Below are positions 25,566 through 32,177 of a stretch of DNA of 32,177 bases, piece by piece. The translations under genes were made by a program, and so were the position numbers. Below the pieces are notes generated by a model. It was not told the origin of the DNA. It saw only the letters and a program-made list of their open reading frames with translations, and ran no database searches. Each line of letters opens with the position of its first letter. Position 1 is the stretch's first letter. The stretch is from an uncultured Pseudovibrio sp. (GTDB lineage: Bacteria; Pseudomonadota; Alphaproteobacteria; Rhizobiales; Stappiaceae), in assembly GCA_947502585.1 (NCBI GenBank), contig CANNAV010000035.1, positions 1 to 32,177 on the forward strand, in the 5' to 3' direction.

Positions 25566-26513
25566 ATGCTCTGGTTTGCGTTCCTTCGTCTCATAGGCCT
25601 GCTGACAACTTTACTGGCCGCAAGCCTCGTCATCTTCGTTGTGCTTGAGGTTATACCCGGTGATCCTGCTGAAGTGATGCTTGGGCTGAATGTGCAGCCT
25701 GATACATTAGCAGCTTTGCGCACTGAACTTGGCCTCAACGCCCCTGTGCCCACCCGCTATGTCAACTGGTTGCTGGGCATGTTGCAGGGAGAATTTGGTA
25801 TCAGCTACACGTATTCGGTTCCGGTTTCTGAACTGATCGGCGAGCGCATTCAGGTGAGTCTTCCGCTTGCAACTGGTGCGCTGGTCCTTTCGACAATTAT
25901 AGCGATCCCGATCGGTGTTTACTCTGCCCGCCACCATGGCAAACTCATCGACACAGGTATCATGTCTGTTACCCAGGTCGGCATTGCAATCCCGAATTTC
26001 TGGATTGCTATCTTGCTGGTTTACGTGTTTGCAATCGTGCTAAGGGTGTTGCCTGCTGGTGGCTTCCCAGGCTGGGATGTGAGTTTTTCCGGCTCACTTC
26101 AGGCACTCTTGCTGCCTGTTATTGCGCTGGCTTTGCCGCAGGCAAGTATTCTGGCCCGTGTGATGCGCTCTGCCCTGCTGGATGTATTGCATGAAGATTA
26201 TATCCGCACAGCACGCGCCAAAGGGCTCTCCGGCAAAGCCACGCTTTGGAGGCACGGCGTACGCAACGCGCTTATTCCGGTCCTCACTATTTTGGGTCTT
26301 CAATTCTCTTTCCTGATCGCCGGTACGGTGATTATTGAGAACCTCTTCTATCTGCCGGGCTTAGGACGTTTGATTTTTCAGGGAATTACTCAACGCGATC
26401 TGATCGTAGTGAAAAGCAGTGTCATGCTGCTCGTAGCTCTTACAATTTTTGTGACGTTTCTTGTCGACATCGCATATGCAGCTATTGATCCAAGACTGAG
26501 GCGACGTGCATGA
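25566..26513 (+). CDS. Dpp/Opp-type ABC permease (DppB-like)
   Basis: This inner-membrane permease of about 315 aa begins FLRLIGLLTTLLAASLVIFVVLEVIPGDPAEVMLG, the hallmark N-terminus of DppB/OppB proteins (first helix then the PGDP motif). About six helices follow, with the EAA-type coupling loop ARAKGLSGKATLWRHGVRNALIPVL. I take ATG 25566 over the TTG at 25551; both are weak in Shine-Dalgarno. Its last bases overlap the next permease start (ATGA), showing translational coupling. Confidence 0.92.
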   Translation: MLWFAFLRLIGLLTTLLAASLVIFVVLEVIPGDPAEVMLGLNVQPDTLAALRTELGLNAPVPTRYVNWLLGMLQGEFGISYTYSVPVSELIGERIQVSLPLATGALVLSTIIAIPIGVYSARHHGKLIDTGIMSVTQVGIAIPNFWIAILLVYVFAIVLRVLPAGGFPGWDVSFSGSLQALLLPVIALALPQASILARVMRSALLDVLHEDYIRTARAKGLSGKATLWRHGVRNALIPVLTILGLQFSFLIAGTVIIENLFYLPGLGRLIFQGITQRDLIVVKSSVMLLVALTIFVTFLVDIAYAAIDPRLRRRA

Positions 26514-27394
26514 ACCAGGAATTCCCAAGTTATCCCCCGCCTCCCGGTTTTGAAGAGATCTCTATCTGGAAGAAAACCCTTAACAGCCGGTCGTTTGTGA
26601 TTGGAGCGGTGCTTACTCTCCTTATTCTCATCGGGGGGGGGACTTCTGTTTTCTGGACGCCAAATGCAATCGATCTCCTGGATGTTTCCAGACGTCTTAA
26701 ACCAACGAGTTCTGAATTCTGGTTTGGGACGGATCAGTATGGACGCGATATCTTCTCCATGCTGATGGTTGGCGCACGTACTTCCATTATTGTGGCGCTG
26801 ATTGCTGTTGGCATCGGCATGCTGATTGGCGTGCCACTGGGACTTTTAGCGGCTGCCCAAAAAGGATTCCCTGAAGAGCTGGTGATGCGTACCAATGATC
26901 TGATTTTCGCATTTCCTTCCCTGCTGTCCGCTGTGCTGATCACATCTATCTTCGGGCCTGGAGCCATCAACGCCGTGATTGCGATAGGTATCTTCAATAT
27001 TCCGGTTTTTGCCCGTGTGGCCCGCGGTGGTGCCCTGTCTCTTTCAGGGCGCGAATTTTTGCTTGCCGCACGTCTTTCCGGCAAGAGTCCGCTCCTGATC
27101 ACTGTGGAACACGTTCTTCCGAATATTGCCAATCTTTTGATTGTGCAGGCGACTATTCAGCTCTCTCTTGCTATCCTTTCAGAGGCGGGCCTTTCTTATC
27201 TTGGTTTGGGAACGCAACCACCAATGGCAAGTTGGGGACGCATGCTCTATGAGGCTCAGACCATGGTTGCCTTTGCTCCACAACTGGTACTCTATCCGGG
27301 GTTTGCTATTATCTTTTCCGTTCTCGGCTTTAACCTGCTTGGCGACGGACTGCGGGATTTACTGGATCCGAAGATGCGGAGGAAAGTTGCGTGA
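26510..27394 (+). CDS. Dpp/Opp-type ABC permease (DppC-like)
   Basis: This 294-aa second permease has an N-terminal helix (RSFVIGAVLTLLILIGGGTSVFW), the DppC hallmark FWFGTDQYGRDIFSMLMVGARTSI, and an EAA loop AARLSGKSPLLITVEHVLPNIANLL. It pairs with the DppB-like protein to form the channel. It overlaps both neighbours by four bases. A run of nine G (26633-26641) falls in the first transmembrane helix coding region; a slip there would shift the frame and abolish the permease. Confidence 0.93.
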   Translation: MNQEFPSYPPPPGFEEISIWKKTLNSRSFVIGAVLTLLILIGGGTSVFWTPNAIDLLDVSRRLKPTSSEFWFGTDQYGRDIFSMLMVGARTSIIVALIAVGIGMLIGVPLGLLAAAQKGFPEELVMRTNDLIFAFPSLLSAVLITSIFGPGAINAVIAIGIFNIPVFARVARGGALSLSGREFLLAARLSGKSPLLITVEHVLPNIANLLIVQATIQLSLAILSEAGLSYLGLGTQPPMASWGRMLYEAQTMVAFAPQLVLYPGFAIIFSVLGFNLLGDGLRDLLDPKMRRKVA

Positions 27395-29028
27395 CCTCTG
27401 TCTTTTCCGCCACGGACCTTTGCGTTTCGATTGCTGGCAAGCCGATCCTGCGCAATGTGAGTTTTAATCTTGATCAGGGCAAGATCCTGGGTCTTGTCGG
27501 CGAGAGTGGCTCAGGTAAGTCCATGAGTGCGCTCTCTGCCATGCAGCTTTTACCAGAAGGCGCCAATCAGACTGGCGATCTGATGTTTGAGGGTAAGAAC
27601 CTCACGTGCGCTGCAGATACGGAGATGACGCATGTACGTGGCAAAGATATCTCTATGGTCTTCCAGGAGCCGCTAACCGCCCTTAACCCGATCCGCACCA
27701 TTGGCGAGCAGGTTGCTGAAGGCCTTTGCTGGCATCAGGGACTTTCGCGCAAGGAAGCGCGGGACCAGGCCATTGATGTTCTGGAACGGGTTGGTCTTGG
27801 ACTGGAATATGGTTTGACTGATCGTTTCCCACATCAGCTTTCCGGCGGACAAAGGCAGCGCGTTGTCATAGCAATTGCCATTGCCTGTAAGCCCAGGGTG
27901 TTGATAGCAGACGAACCGACAACGGCGCTTGACGTGACCGTTCAGGCACAGATCCTGACATTGCTGAAAGACATCGTATGCAAAGAACAGATGGCTATGC
28001 TGCTCATTTCACATGACCTGGCAGTTGTTGCTGACATGGCGGACAATGTTGCTATTATGAAGGACGGGGTGATTGTTGAGCGCGGCCCCACCTGTGAGTT
28101 GTTCGACAACCTGTCTCATCCCTATTCCAGGAAGCTGTTTGCAGCCTCCAGCTACATGCCTGTTCCACGACAGCACCCTGTCGATGAAATCACACAACCG
28201 CTCTTGAAAGTGAACAATGTGCTGCGGGAGTATCCCCTTCCCCGCGCCAGCGTCTTTGCACGCAGGCAATGGCACCGGGCCGTACAGCACGTTTCTTTCC
28301 ATATCGCTCCGCGCCAGAGCATAGGGCTGGTGGGCGAGAGTGGATGCGGCAAGTCCACCCTTGCCCGCACTATTTTGGGGCTGACACCTCCGAACGCTGG
28401 CCATATCCAGTTTCTCGGGAAAGACCCCTACCTGGTTTCGCGAAAAGACCGTCAGGATTTACAACTGGGCATTCAGGCCGTGTTCCAGGACCCGTATGGA
28501 AGCTTTGATCCACGACATACGGTTGAGCGCACGGTTGGTGAGCCGTTGCACCTGATGCGCAACGAACTGTCTCATCCCGAGCGTAAAAAACGCGTTCATA
28601 AGGTTCTGGAAAGTGTAGGGCTTTCTTCAACGGATGCCAGCAAATATCCGCATGAGTTTTCCGGAGGCCAGCGGCAGCGTATCGCTATTGCGCGTGCGTT
28701 GGTCACTGATCCAAGTCTGATCGTGGCCGATGAACCCGTCTCAGCCCTTGATGTATCCATCAGAGCACAAATCCTGGATTTATTCGCAGATCTTCGCGAT
28801 CGGCTGGGTATGGCTTACCTGTTCATCTCACACGATCTTTCTGTTGTGCAGGCAATCACTGACCGGGTGATTGTGATGAACGCAGGCCGAATTGTTGAAG
28901 AAGGGCCGACCGGAGAAGTCTTTTCCAATCCCAGGCATCCTTACACGCGTATCCTTGTTTCTGCGGCACCAGACCTCAAGGAAACCTTGCGCAGACGCAG
29001 AAAAAAAGAAAACAAGGATACGCATTGA
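27391..29028 (+). CDS. fused double ATPase of Dpp/Opp-type importer (DppD-DppF)
   Basis: This 545-aa protein carries two complete ATPase domains. The first has GESGSGKSMSA, LSGGQRQRVVIAIAIA and LIADEPTTALDVT; the second, from about residue 270, has GESGCGKSTLARTI, FSGGQRQRIAIARAL and LIVADEPVSALDVS. Both carry the C-terminal oligopeptide/dipeptide extension (HPYSRKLF and HPYTRILVSAAPD). It powers the importer with one polypeptide instead of separate DppD and DppF. Translation begins with GTG overlapping the dppC-like stop. Confidence 0.94.
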   Translation: MTSVFSATDLCVSIAGKPILRNVSFNLDQGKILGLVGESGSGKSMSALSAMQLLPEGANQTGDLMFEGKNLTCAADTEMTHVRGKDISMVFQEPLTALNPIRTIGEQVAEGLCWHQGLSRKEARDQAIDVLERVGLGLEYGLTDRFPHQLSGGQRQRVVIAIAIACKPRVLIADEPTTALDVTVQAQILTLLKDIVCKEQMAMLLISHDLAVVADMADNVAIMKDGVIVERGPTCELFDNLSHPYSRKLFAASSYMPVPRQHPVDEITQPLLKVNNVLREYPLPRASVFARRQWHRAVQHVSFHIAPRQSIGLVGESGCGKSTLARTILGLTPPNAGHIQFLGKDPYLVSRKDRQDLQLGIQAVFQDPYGSFDPRHTVERTVGEPLHLMRNELSHPERKKRVHKVLESVGLSSTDASKYPHEFSGGQRQRIAIARALVTDPSLIVADEPVSALDVSIRAQILDLFADLRDRLGMAYLFISHDLSVVQAITDRVIVMNAGRIVEEGPTGEVFSNPRHPYTRILVSAAPDLKETLRRRRKKENKDTH

Positions 29029-29100
29029 GCAATATTGCCTGAGACTAACCTGTGCATTTAGCCTTGCTCTTGCTCAGGCCGCTGCAATCGGAGATATGCC

Positions 29101-29799
29101 ATGACAACAGCCGAAAACAAACTTCGCCGGGAAGTTATAAAAACGGCGAGGGCTTTGCAAAGCACTGGTTTAACACATGGCACTTCCGGCAATGTGAGCG
29201 CCCGGTATAAAAACGGTATGCTGATTACGCCTTCAGGTGTTCCTTACGAAGACTTAAAGATCAGGAATGTCGTCTTTATGGATACTGAGGGCGGATACTA
29301 CGGCGATTTTTTGCCGTCTTCCGAGTGGCGAATGCATCTGGACATCTACCGAAACTATTCAGATGCAGAGGCCATCGTCCACTGCCATTCCACAAGAGCG
29401 ACTGCGCTTTCAGCCCATAACAAAGGCATACCGGCCTTTCACTATATGGTGGCGGTTGCAGGCGGTGACCAAATCAAATGCGCAGACTATGCAACATTCG
29501 GCACCAAAGCCCTTTCTCAAGCTATGATCGGCGCTCTTGAAGAACGGAAGGCCTGTCTTTTAGCCCATCATGGACAGATTGCTTTCGGTCCGTCACTACA
29601 CCAAGCGTTTAAGCTTGCGGGTGAAGTGGAAGCATTGGCTGATCAGTACTTATCTGCGCTGGTTCTGGGAGAACCTGTACCTCTTTCTCCAGCTGAGATG
29701 AAAGAGGTCTTGAGAAAATTCAAAAGCTACGGCAAACATCTGCAAGCATTGGATGGAGACGACGCGGGTGCTTTTGAAATGCCCCAGCTACCCGACTAA
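29101..29799 (+). CDS. fucA: class II aldolase, FucA-like
   Basis: This 232-aa zinc aldolase closely follows L-fuculose-1-phosphate aldolase along its length: GTSGNVSARYKNGMLITPSG (phosphate-site Asn31, Ser45-Gly46), LPSSEWRMH (Ser73-Ser74, catalytic Glu75), VHCHS (zinc ligands His94 and His96), IPAFHYMVAVAGG, YATFGT and AHHGQIA (His156/157). It should split a ketose 1-phosphate to dihydroxyacetone phosphate and an aldehyde. Whether the substrate is L-fuculose 1-phosphate is uncertain: no fucose isomerase, fuculokinase or fucose permease lies nearby, and the importer is of the peptide type. It starts 72 bp after the ATPase gene in the same direction. Confidence 0.9.
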   Translation: MTTAENKLRREVIKTARALQSTGLTHGTSGNVSARYKNGMLITPSGVPYEDLKIRNVVFMDTEGGYYGDFLPSSEWRMHLDIYRNYSDAEAIVHCHSTRATALSAHNKGIPAFHYMVAVAGGDQIKCADYATFGTKALSQAMIGALEERKACLLAHHGQIAFGPSLHQAFKLAGEVEALADQYLSALVLGEPVPLSPAEMKEVLRKFKSYGKHLQALDGDDAGAFEMPQLPD

Positions 29800-29865
29800 T
29801 CCAGAAAGCAACAAAAATGTATGAGCTTATGCCGCTTGTGCATGTAACGGAGGAATGATTGGAAC

Positions 29866-30786
29866 ATGCGAATTGGACTTGACTGGGGTGGTACTAAAAT
29901 TGAAGCACTGGCACTTTCCAGCGAAGGTGAAGAACTGTTTCGCAAGCGTATTCCAACTCCCAGGAACGACTATCAGGGCTGCATAGAGGCTGTTGTCGGC
30001 CTTGTTGCTGAGATTGAAACTGCAACTGGCGAAGTCGGTACGGTCGGCATTGGCATTCCAGGTTCACTCTCTCCGGGCACCGGGTTGGTCAAGAATGCTA
30101 ACTCCACATGGATGAACGGCAAACCCCTTGACAAAGACCTGCACGATGCGCTTGGCCGTGAAGTACGCATTCAGAACGACGCCAACTGCATGGCTGTTTC
30201 TGAAGCCATTGATGGTGCAGGTGCTGGCTGCGGGGTTGTTCACGGCATCATCATAGGCACTGGTTGTGGTTCAGGCATCGCTATCAACGGTCGCCCACAC
30301 AAAGGCGCCAACGGCATTGGTGGTGAATGGGGCAACGTCACTGTGCCATGGATGCAGGAAGGCGAGTTTCCGGGACCACTCAACTGGACCGGACACCACG
30401 GTACGATTGACCTTTTGTGTTCCGGTACAGGCTTCCAGTGGGACTACCGAAATACCACGGGCAAAGCGCTGAAGGGCCGTGAGATCATCGAACTGATGCG
30501 CTCGAACGATAAAGCTGCCATGGACACCTATCAGCGTTATGTAAGCCGTCTGGGACGCGCCCTGGCGATGGCAGCCAACATTTTAGATCCTGACTGTTTT
30601 GTGCTTGCTGGCGGCATGTCCAATGTGGAAGAAATTTACAAAGATCTTCCCGCTGCAATGCAGCCCTACATTTTCTCTGATGGTTATGAATTTGATATCC
30701 GCAGGGCTAAACACGGCGACAGCTCTGGTGTGCGCGGTGCTGCATGGCTATGGGGCAAAGGGCGATACAACACTAATGCATATTAA
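29866..30786 (+). CDS. mak: ROK-family sugar kinase, Mak/fructokinase-like
   Basis: This 306-aa kinase resembles E. coli Mak from end to end: DWGGTKIEALAL, RIPTPRNDYQ, GIGIPGSLSP, KNANSTWMNG, NDANCMAVSEA (catalytic Asp105), IIGTGCGSGIAINGR, GGEWG, SGTGFQWDYR and the C-terminal KHGDSSGVRGAAWLW. It would phosphorylate fructose or a related ketose. The ROK zinc knuckle, normally several Cys (CxCGxxGC), is changed to LNWTGHHGTIDLLC, leaving His177/178 and Cys185 only; metal binding or substrate choice may differ. It lies 66 bp after the aldolase, co-directional. It is assigned to the locus by position; the substrate is uncertain. Confidence 0.88.
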   Translation: MRIGLDWGGTKIEALALSSEGEELFRKRIPTPRNDYQGCIEAVVGLVAEIETATGEVGTVGIGIPGSLSPGTGLVKNANSTWMNGKPLDKDLHDALGREVRIQNDANCMAVSEAIDGAGAGCGVVHGIIIGTGCGSGIAINGRPHKGANGIGGEWGNVTVPWMQEGEFPGPLNWTGHHGTIDLLCSGTGFQWDYRNTTGKALKGREIIELMRSNDKAAMDTYQRYVSRLGRALAMAANILDPDCFVLAGGMSNVEEIYKDLPAAMQPYIFSDGYEFDIRRAKHGDSSGVRGAAWLWGKGRYNTNAY

Positions 30787-30870
30787 CGAAAGCTATTAAA
30801 CGTACTTTTCCTTCTGGATTTCTGTTCTATAGTCAGAACTCACGTTTCTGATTTCCTGAAAGAAATTTCA

Positions 30871-32025
30871 ATGACAATGACAAGCCAAGAGGTCCTTGCA
30901 AAGCTGCTCAGCTTTGACACGGTCAGCGCAAAAACCAATCTCCCCCTGATCAGGTGGATCGAGGAGTATCTTAATGATCTGGGGGTCTCCTCTTCCATTC
31001 TACCGGATGAAACGGGTGAGAAGTCGAGCCTGTTTGCGACGATTGGTGGTGATGGGACTGACGGTTACATTCTTTCAGGGCATACAGATGTTGTGCCGGT
31101 TGAAGGACAGGACTGGACTAGCAATCCATTCTCGCTTCGCGATGAAGACGGCCGGCTTTATGGCCGGGGCGCCTGTGACATGAAAGGCTTCGTTGCCTGC
31201 TGTCTTGCCAAAGTGCCAGACATGCTCAATGCACCGCTGAAAAAGCCGTTGCACCTGTTGCTCTCTTATGACGAAGAAACCGGCTGCACCGGCGTACAGC
31301 CTGTGCTGCATAAGCTGGCAGGAGAAGGGTTTCAGGCGGAAGCGTGTTTCGTTGGTGAGCCTACTGAGATGCAAGTTGTGGTCGCGCATAAGTCCAAAGC
31401 ATCCTACCGCGCTGTGTTTACAGGCCTTTCCTGCCACTCCTCGCTTGCTCCCCAAGGTGTAAATGCCGTGCATTATGGCGCTCGCCTTGTTGCAAAACTG
31501 GAAGAGATGGCCCGTGAACTGGCAGCTGGCCCTGGCGATGATCTGTTTGATTTGCCGTACTCTACAGCTCACACTGGCGTCATAAAAGGCGGAACAGCGC
31601 TCAACATTGTGCCGGAACACTGCGAAGTCATCTTTGAGTTCCGCGTGTTACCAACACAGAACCTTCAGGTTTGTATGGATGAGATCAAACGTTTCGCCAT
31701 GGAAGAGCTTCTTCCCGAAATGCGCAAGGTTTATGAGGATGCAAATATCGAGTTCCTTCCCTACTCCGAGATTCCAGGGCTGGATACGGAAGTAGAAGCG
31801 GATGTAACGGTTCTGGCGAAGAAGTTGGCTGGCCGCAATGATCATGCAAAAGTTGCTTATGGTACAGAAGCTGGACTGATCCAGACTATCCTGAAAGTCC
31901 CAACCGTCGTGTGTGGCCCCGGCAGCATTGAGCAGGCTCATAAGCCAGACGAGTATATCAAGCAATCCGAACTCGACAAATGCGACGGTTTCTTAGATCG
32001 TCTGATCCAGCACGCGTGTGCCTGA
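30871..32025 (+). CDS. argE: M20-family deacetylase, ArgE-like
   Basis: This 384-aa cytosolic two-zinc hydrolase matches acetylornithine deacetylase: LSGHTDVVPVEGQDW (His71, Asp73), GRGACDMKGFVA (Asp103), SYDEETGCTG (Glu135/136), VGEPTEM (Glu163), a GLSCHSS dimerisation-domain motif and CGPGSIEQAHKPDEYI with the last metal His. ArgE-like enzymes remove acetyl or similar acyl groups from amino acids. Many alphaproteobacteria make ornithine with ArgJ, and this gene sits in an importer/sugar-enzyme locus rather than with arg genes, so a catabolic role is likely. It is 84 bp after the kinase gene with a weak Shine-Dalgarno; a second ATG two codons in is possible. Confidence 0.87.
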   Translation: MTMTSQEVLAKLLSFDTVSAKTNLPLIRWIEEYLNDLGVSSSILPDETGEKSSLFATIGGDGTDGYILSGHTDVVPVEGQDWTSNPFSLRDEDGRLYGRGACDMKGFVACCLAKVPDMLNAPLKKPLHLLLSYDEETGCTGVQPVLHKLAGEGFQAEACFVGEPTEMQVVVAHKSKASYRAVFTGLSCHSSLAPQGVNAVHYGARLVAKLEEMARELAAGPGDDLFDLPYSTAHTGVIKGGTALNIVPEHCEVIFEFRVLPTQNLQVCMDEIKRFAMEELLPEMRKVYEDANIEFLPYSEIPGLDTEVEADVTVLAKKLAGRNDHAKVAYGTEAGLIQTILKVPTVVCGPGSIEQAHKPDEYIKQSELDKCDGFLDRLIQHACA

Positions 32026-32177
32026 GAAAATCTCGAGTTTAGATTGCAAAGAGGCCATTTCCTGACGAGCGTTTACTTTGGGATGCCAGTGCATTTTGTA
32101 TCAGGGCGATTTATTAATGTTAATTAACATATTGATTTTTTGTTTGAATTCTGAATCTATGGTTTCATGACAAATTA
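32026..32177. other. AT-rich gap at window end
   Basis: No gene or clear terminator is seen. The last 80 bases are strongly AT-rich (TTAATGTTAATTAACATATTG), the kind of DNA expected in a promoter region of a gene beyond the window; TGTTAATTAACA (about 32118-32129) is a perfect 12-bp palindrome and possible operator. Confidence 0.4.

Overview
The window looks like chromosomal DNA of a marine-type alphaproteobacterium. Base composition is moderate (about half G+C by eye, not computed). The gene families (CobQ, type II ManC with ManB, a MmsA-type dehydrogenase, saccharopine-dehydrogenase-like enzyme next to an Lrp regulator, CydDC) suit Rhodobacterales/Hyphomicrobiales relatives. A Pseudovibrio/Stappia-like host is my guess from gene style and base composition, not something the sequence proves. 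No rRNA, tRNA or CRISPR array was seen. Layout: 1-375 holds a small possible zinc-ribbon protein and a perfect 16-bp AT-rich palindrome; 376-1857 is cobQ (minus). 1983-3466 is mobile-element wreckage: a truncated group II intron (5' half plus the start of its reverse transcriptase) sits inside a decayed IS3-family transposase, directly upstream of cobQ. 3999-5968 is a cupin/flavin-monooxygenase pair. 6422-8261 has a small unknown protein and a divergent EamA exporter/MarR regulator pair with two matching palindromes between them. 8544-10296 has znuA (minus) with two Zur-box-like palindromes, then an Lrp/AsnC regulator. 10539-11660 is a saccharopine-dehydrogenase-like gene whose upstream region carries three tandem 20-bp repeats. 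11758-15302 is cydD-cydC (minus) without cydAB. 15622-16251 is an unknown ORF with a start-codon conflict. 16298-18876 is an mmsA/LysR divergent pair. 19272-22295 is manC-manB (minus) for GDP-mannose. The right third, 22530-32025, is a co-directional eight-gene locus on the plus strand: an M20 deacylase/peptidase; a complete Dpp/Opp-type importer (binding protein, two permeases, fused double ATPase); a FucA-type class II aldolase; a Mak/ROK-type fructokinase; and a second M20 enzyme resembling ArgE. Working together, these could import a small conjugate, cleave an amide or peptide bond with one or both M20 enzymes, phosphorylate a sugar with the ROK kinase and split a sugar phosphate with the aldolase. 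The combination suggests catabolism of a sugar-amino-acid or N-acyl conjugate, but the substrate is not determined. It is the best candidate here for an undescribed system.
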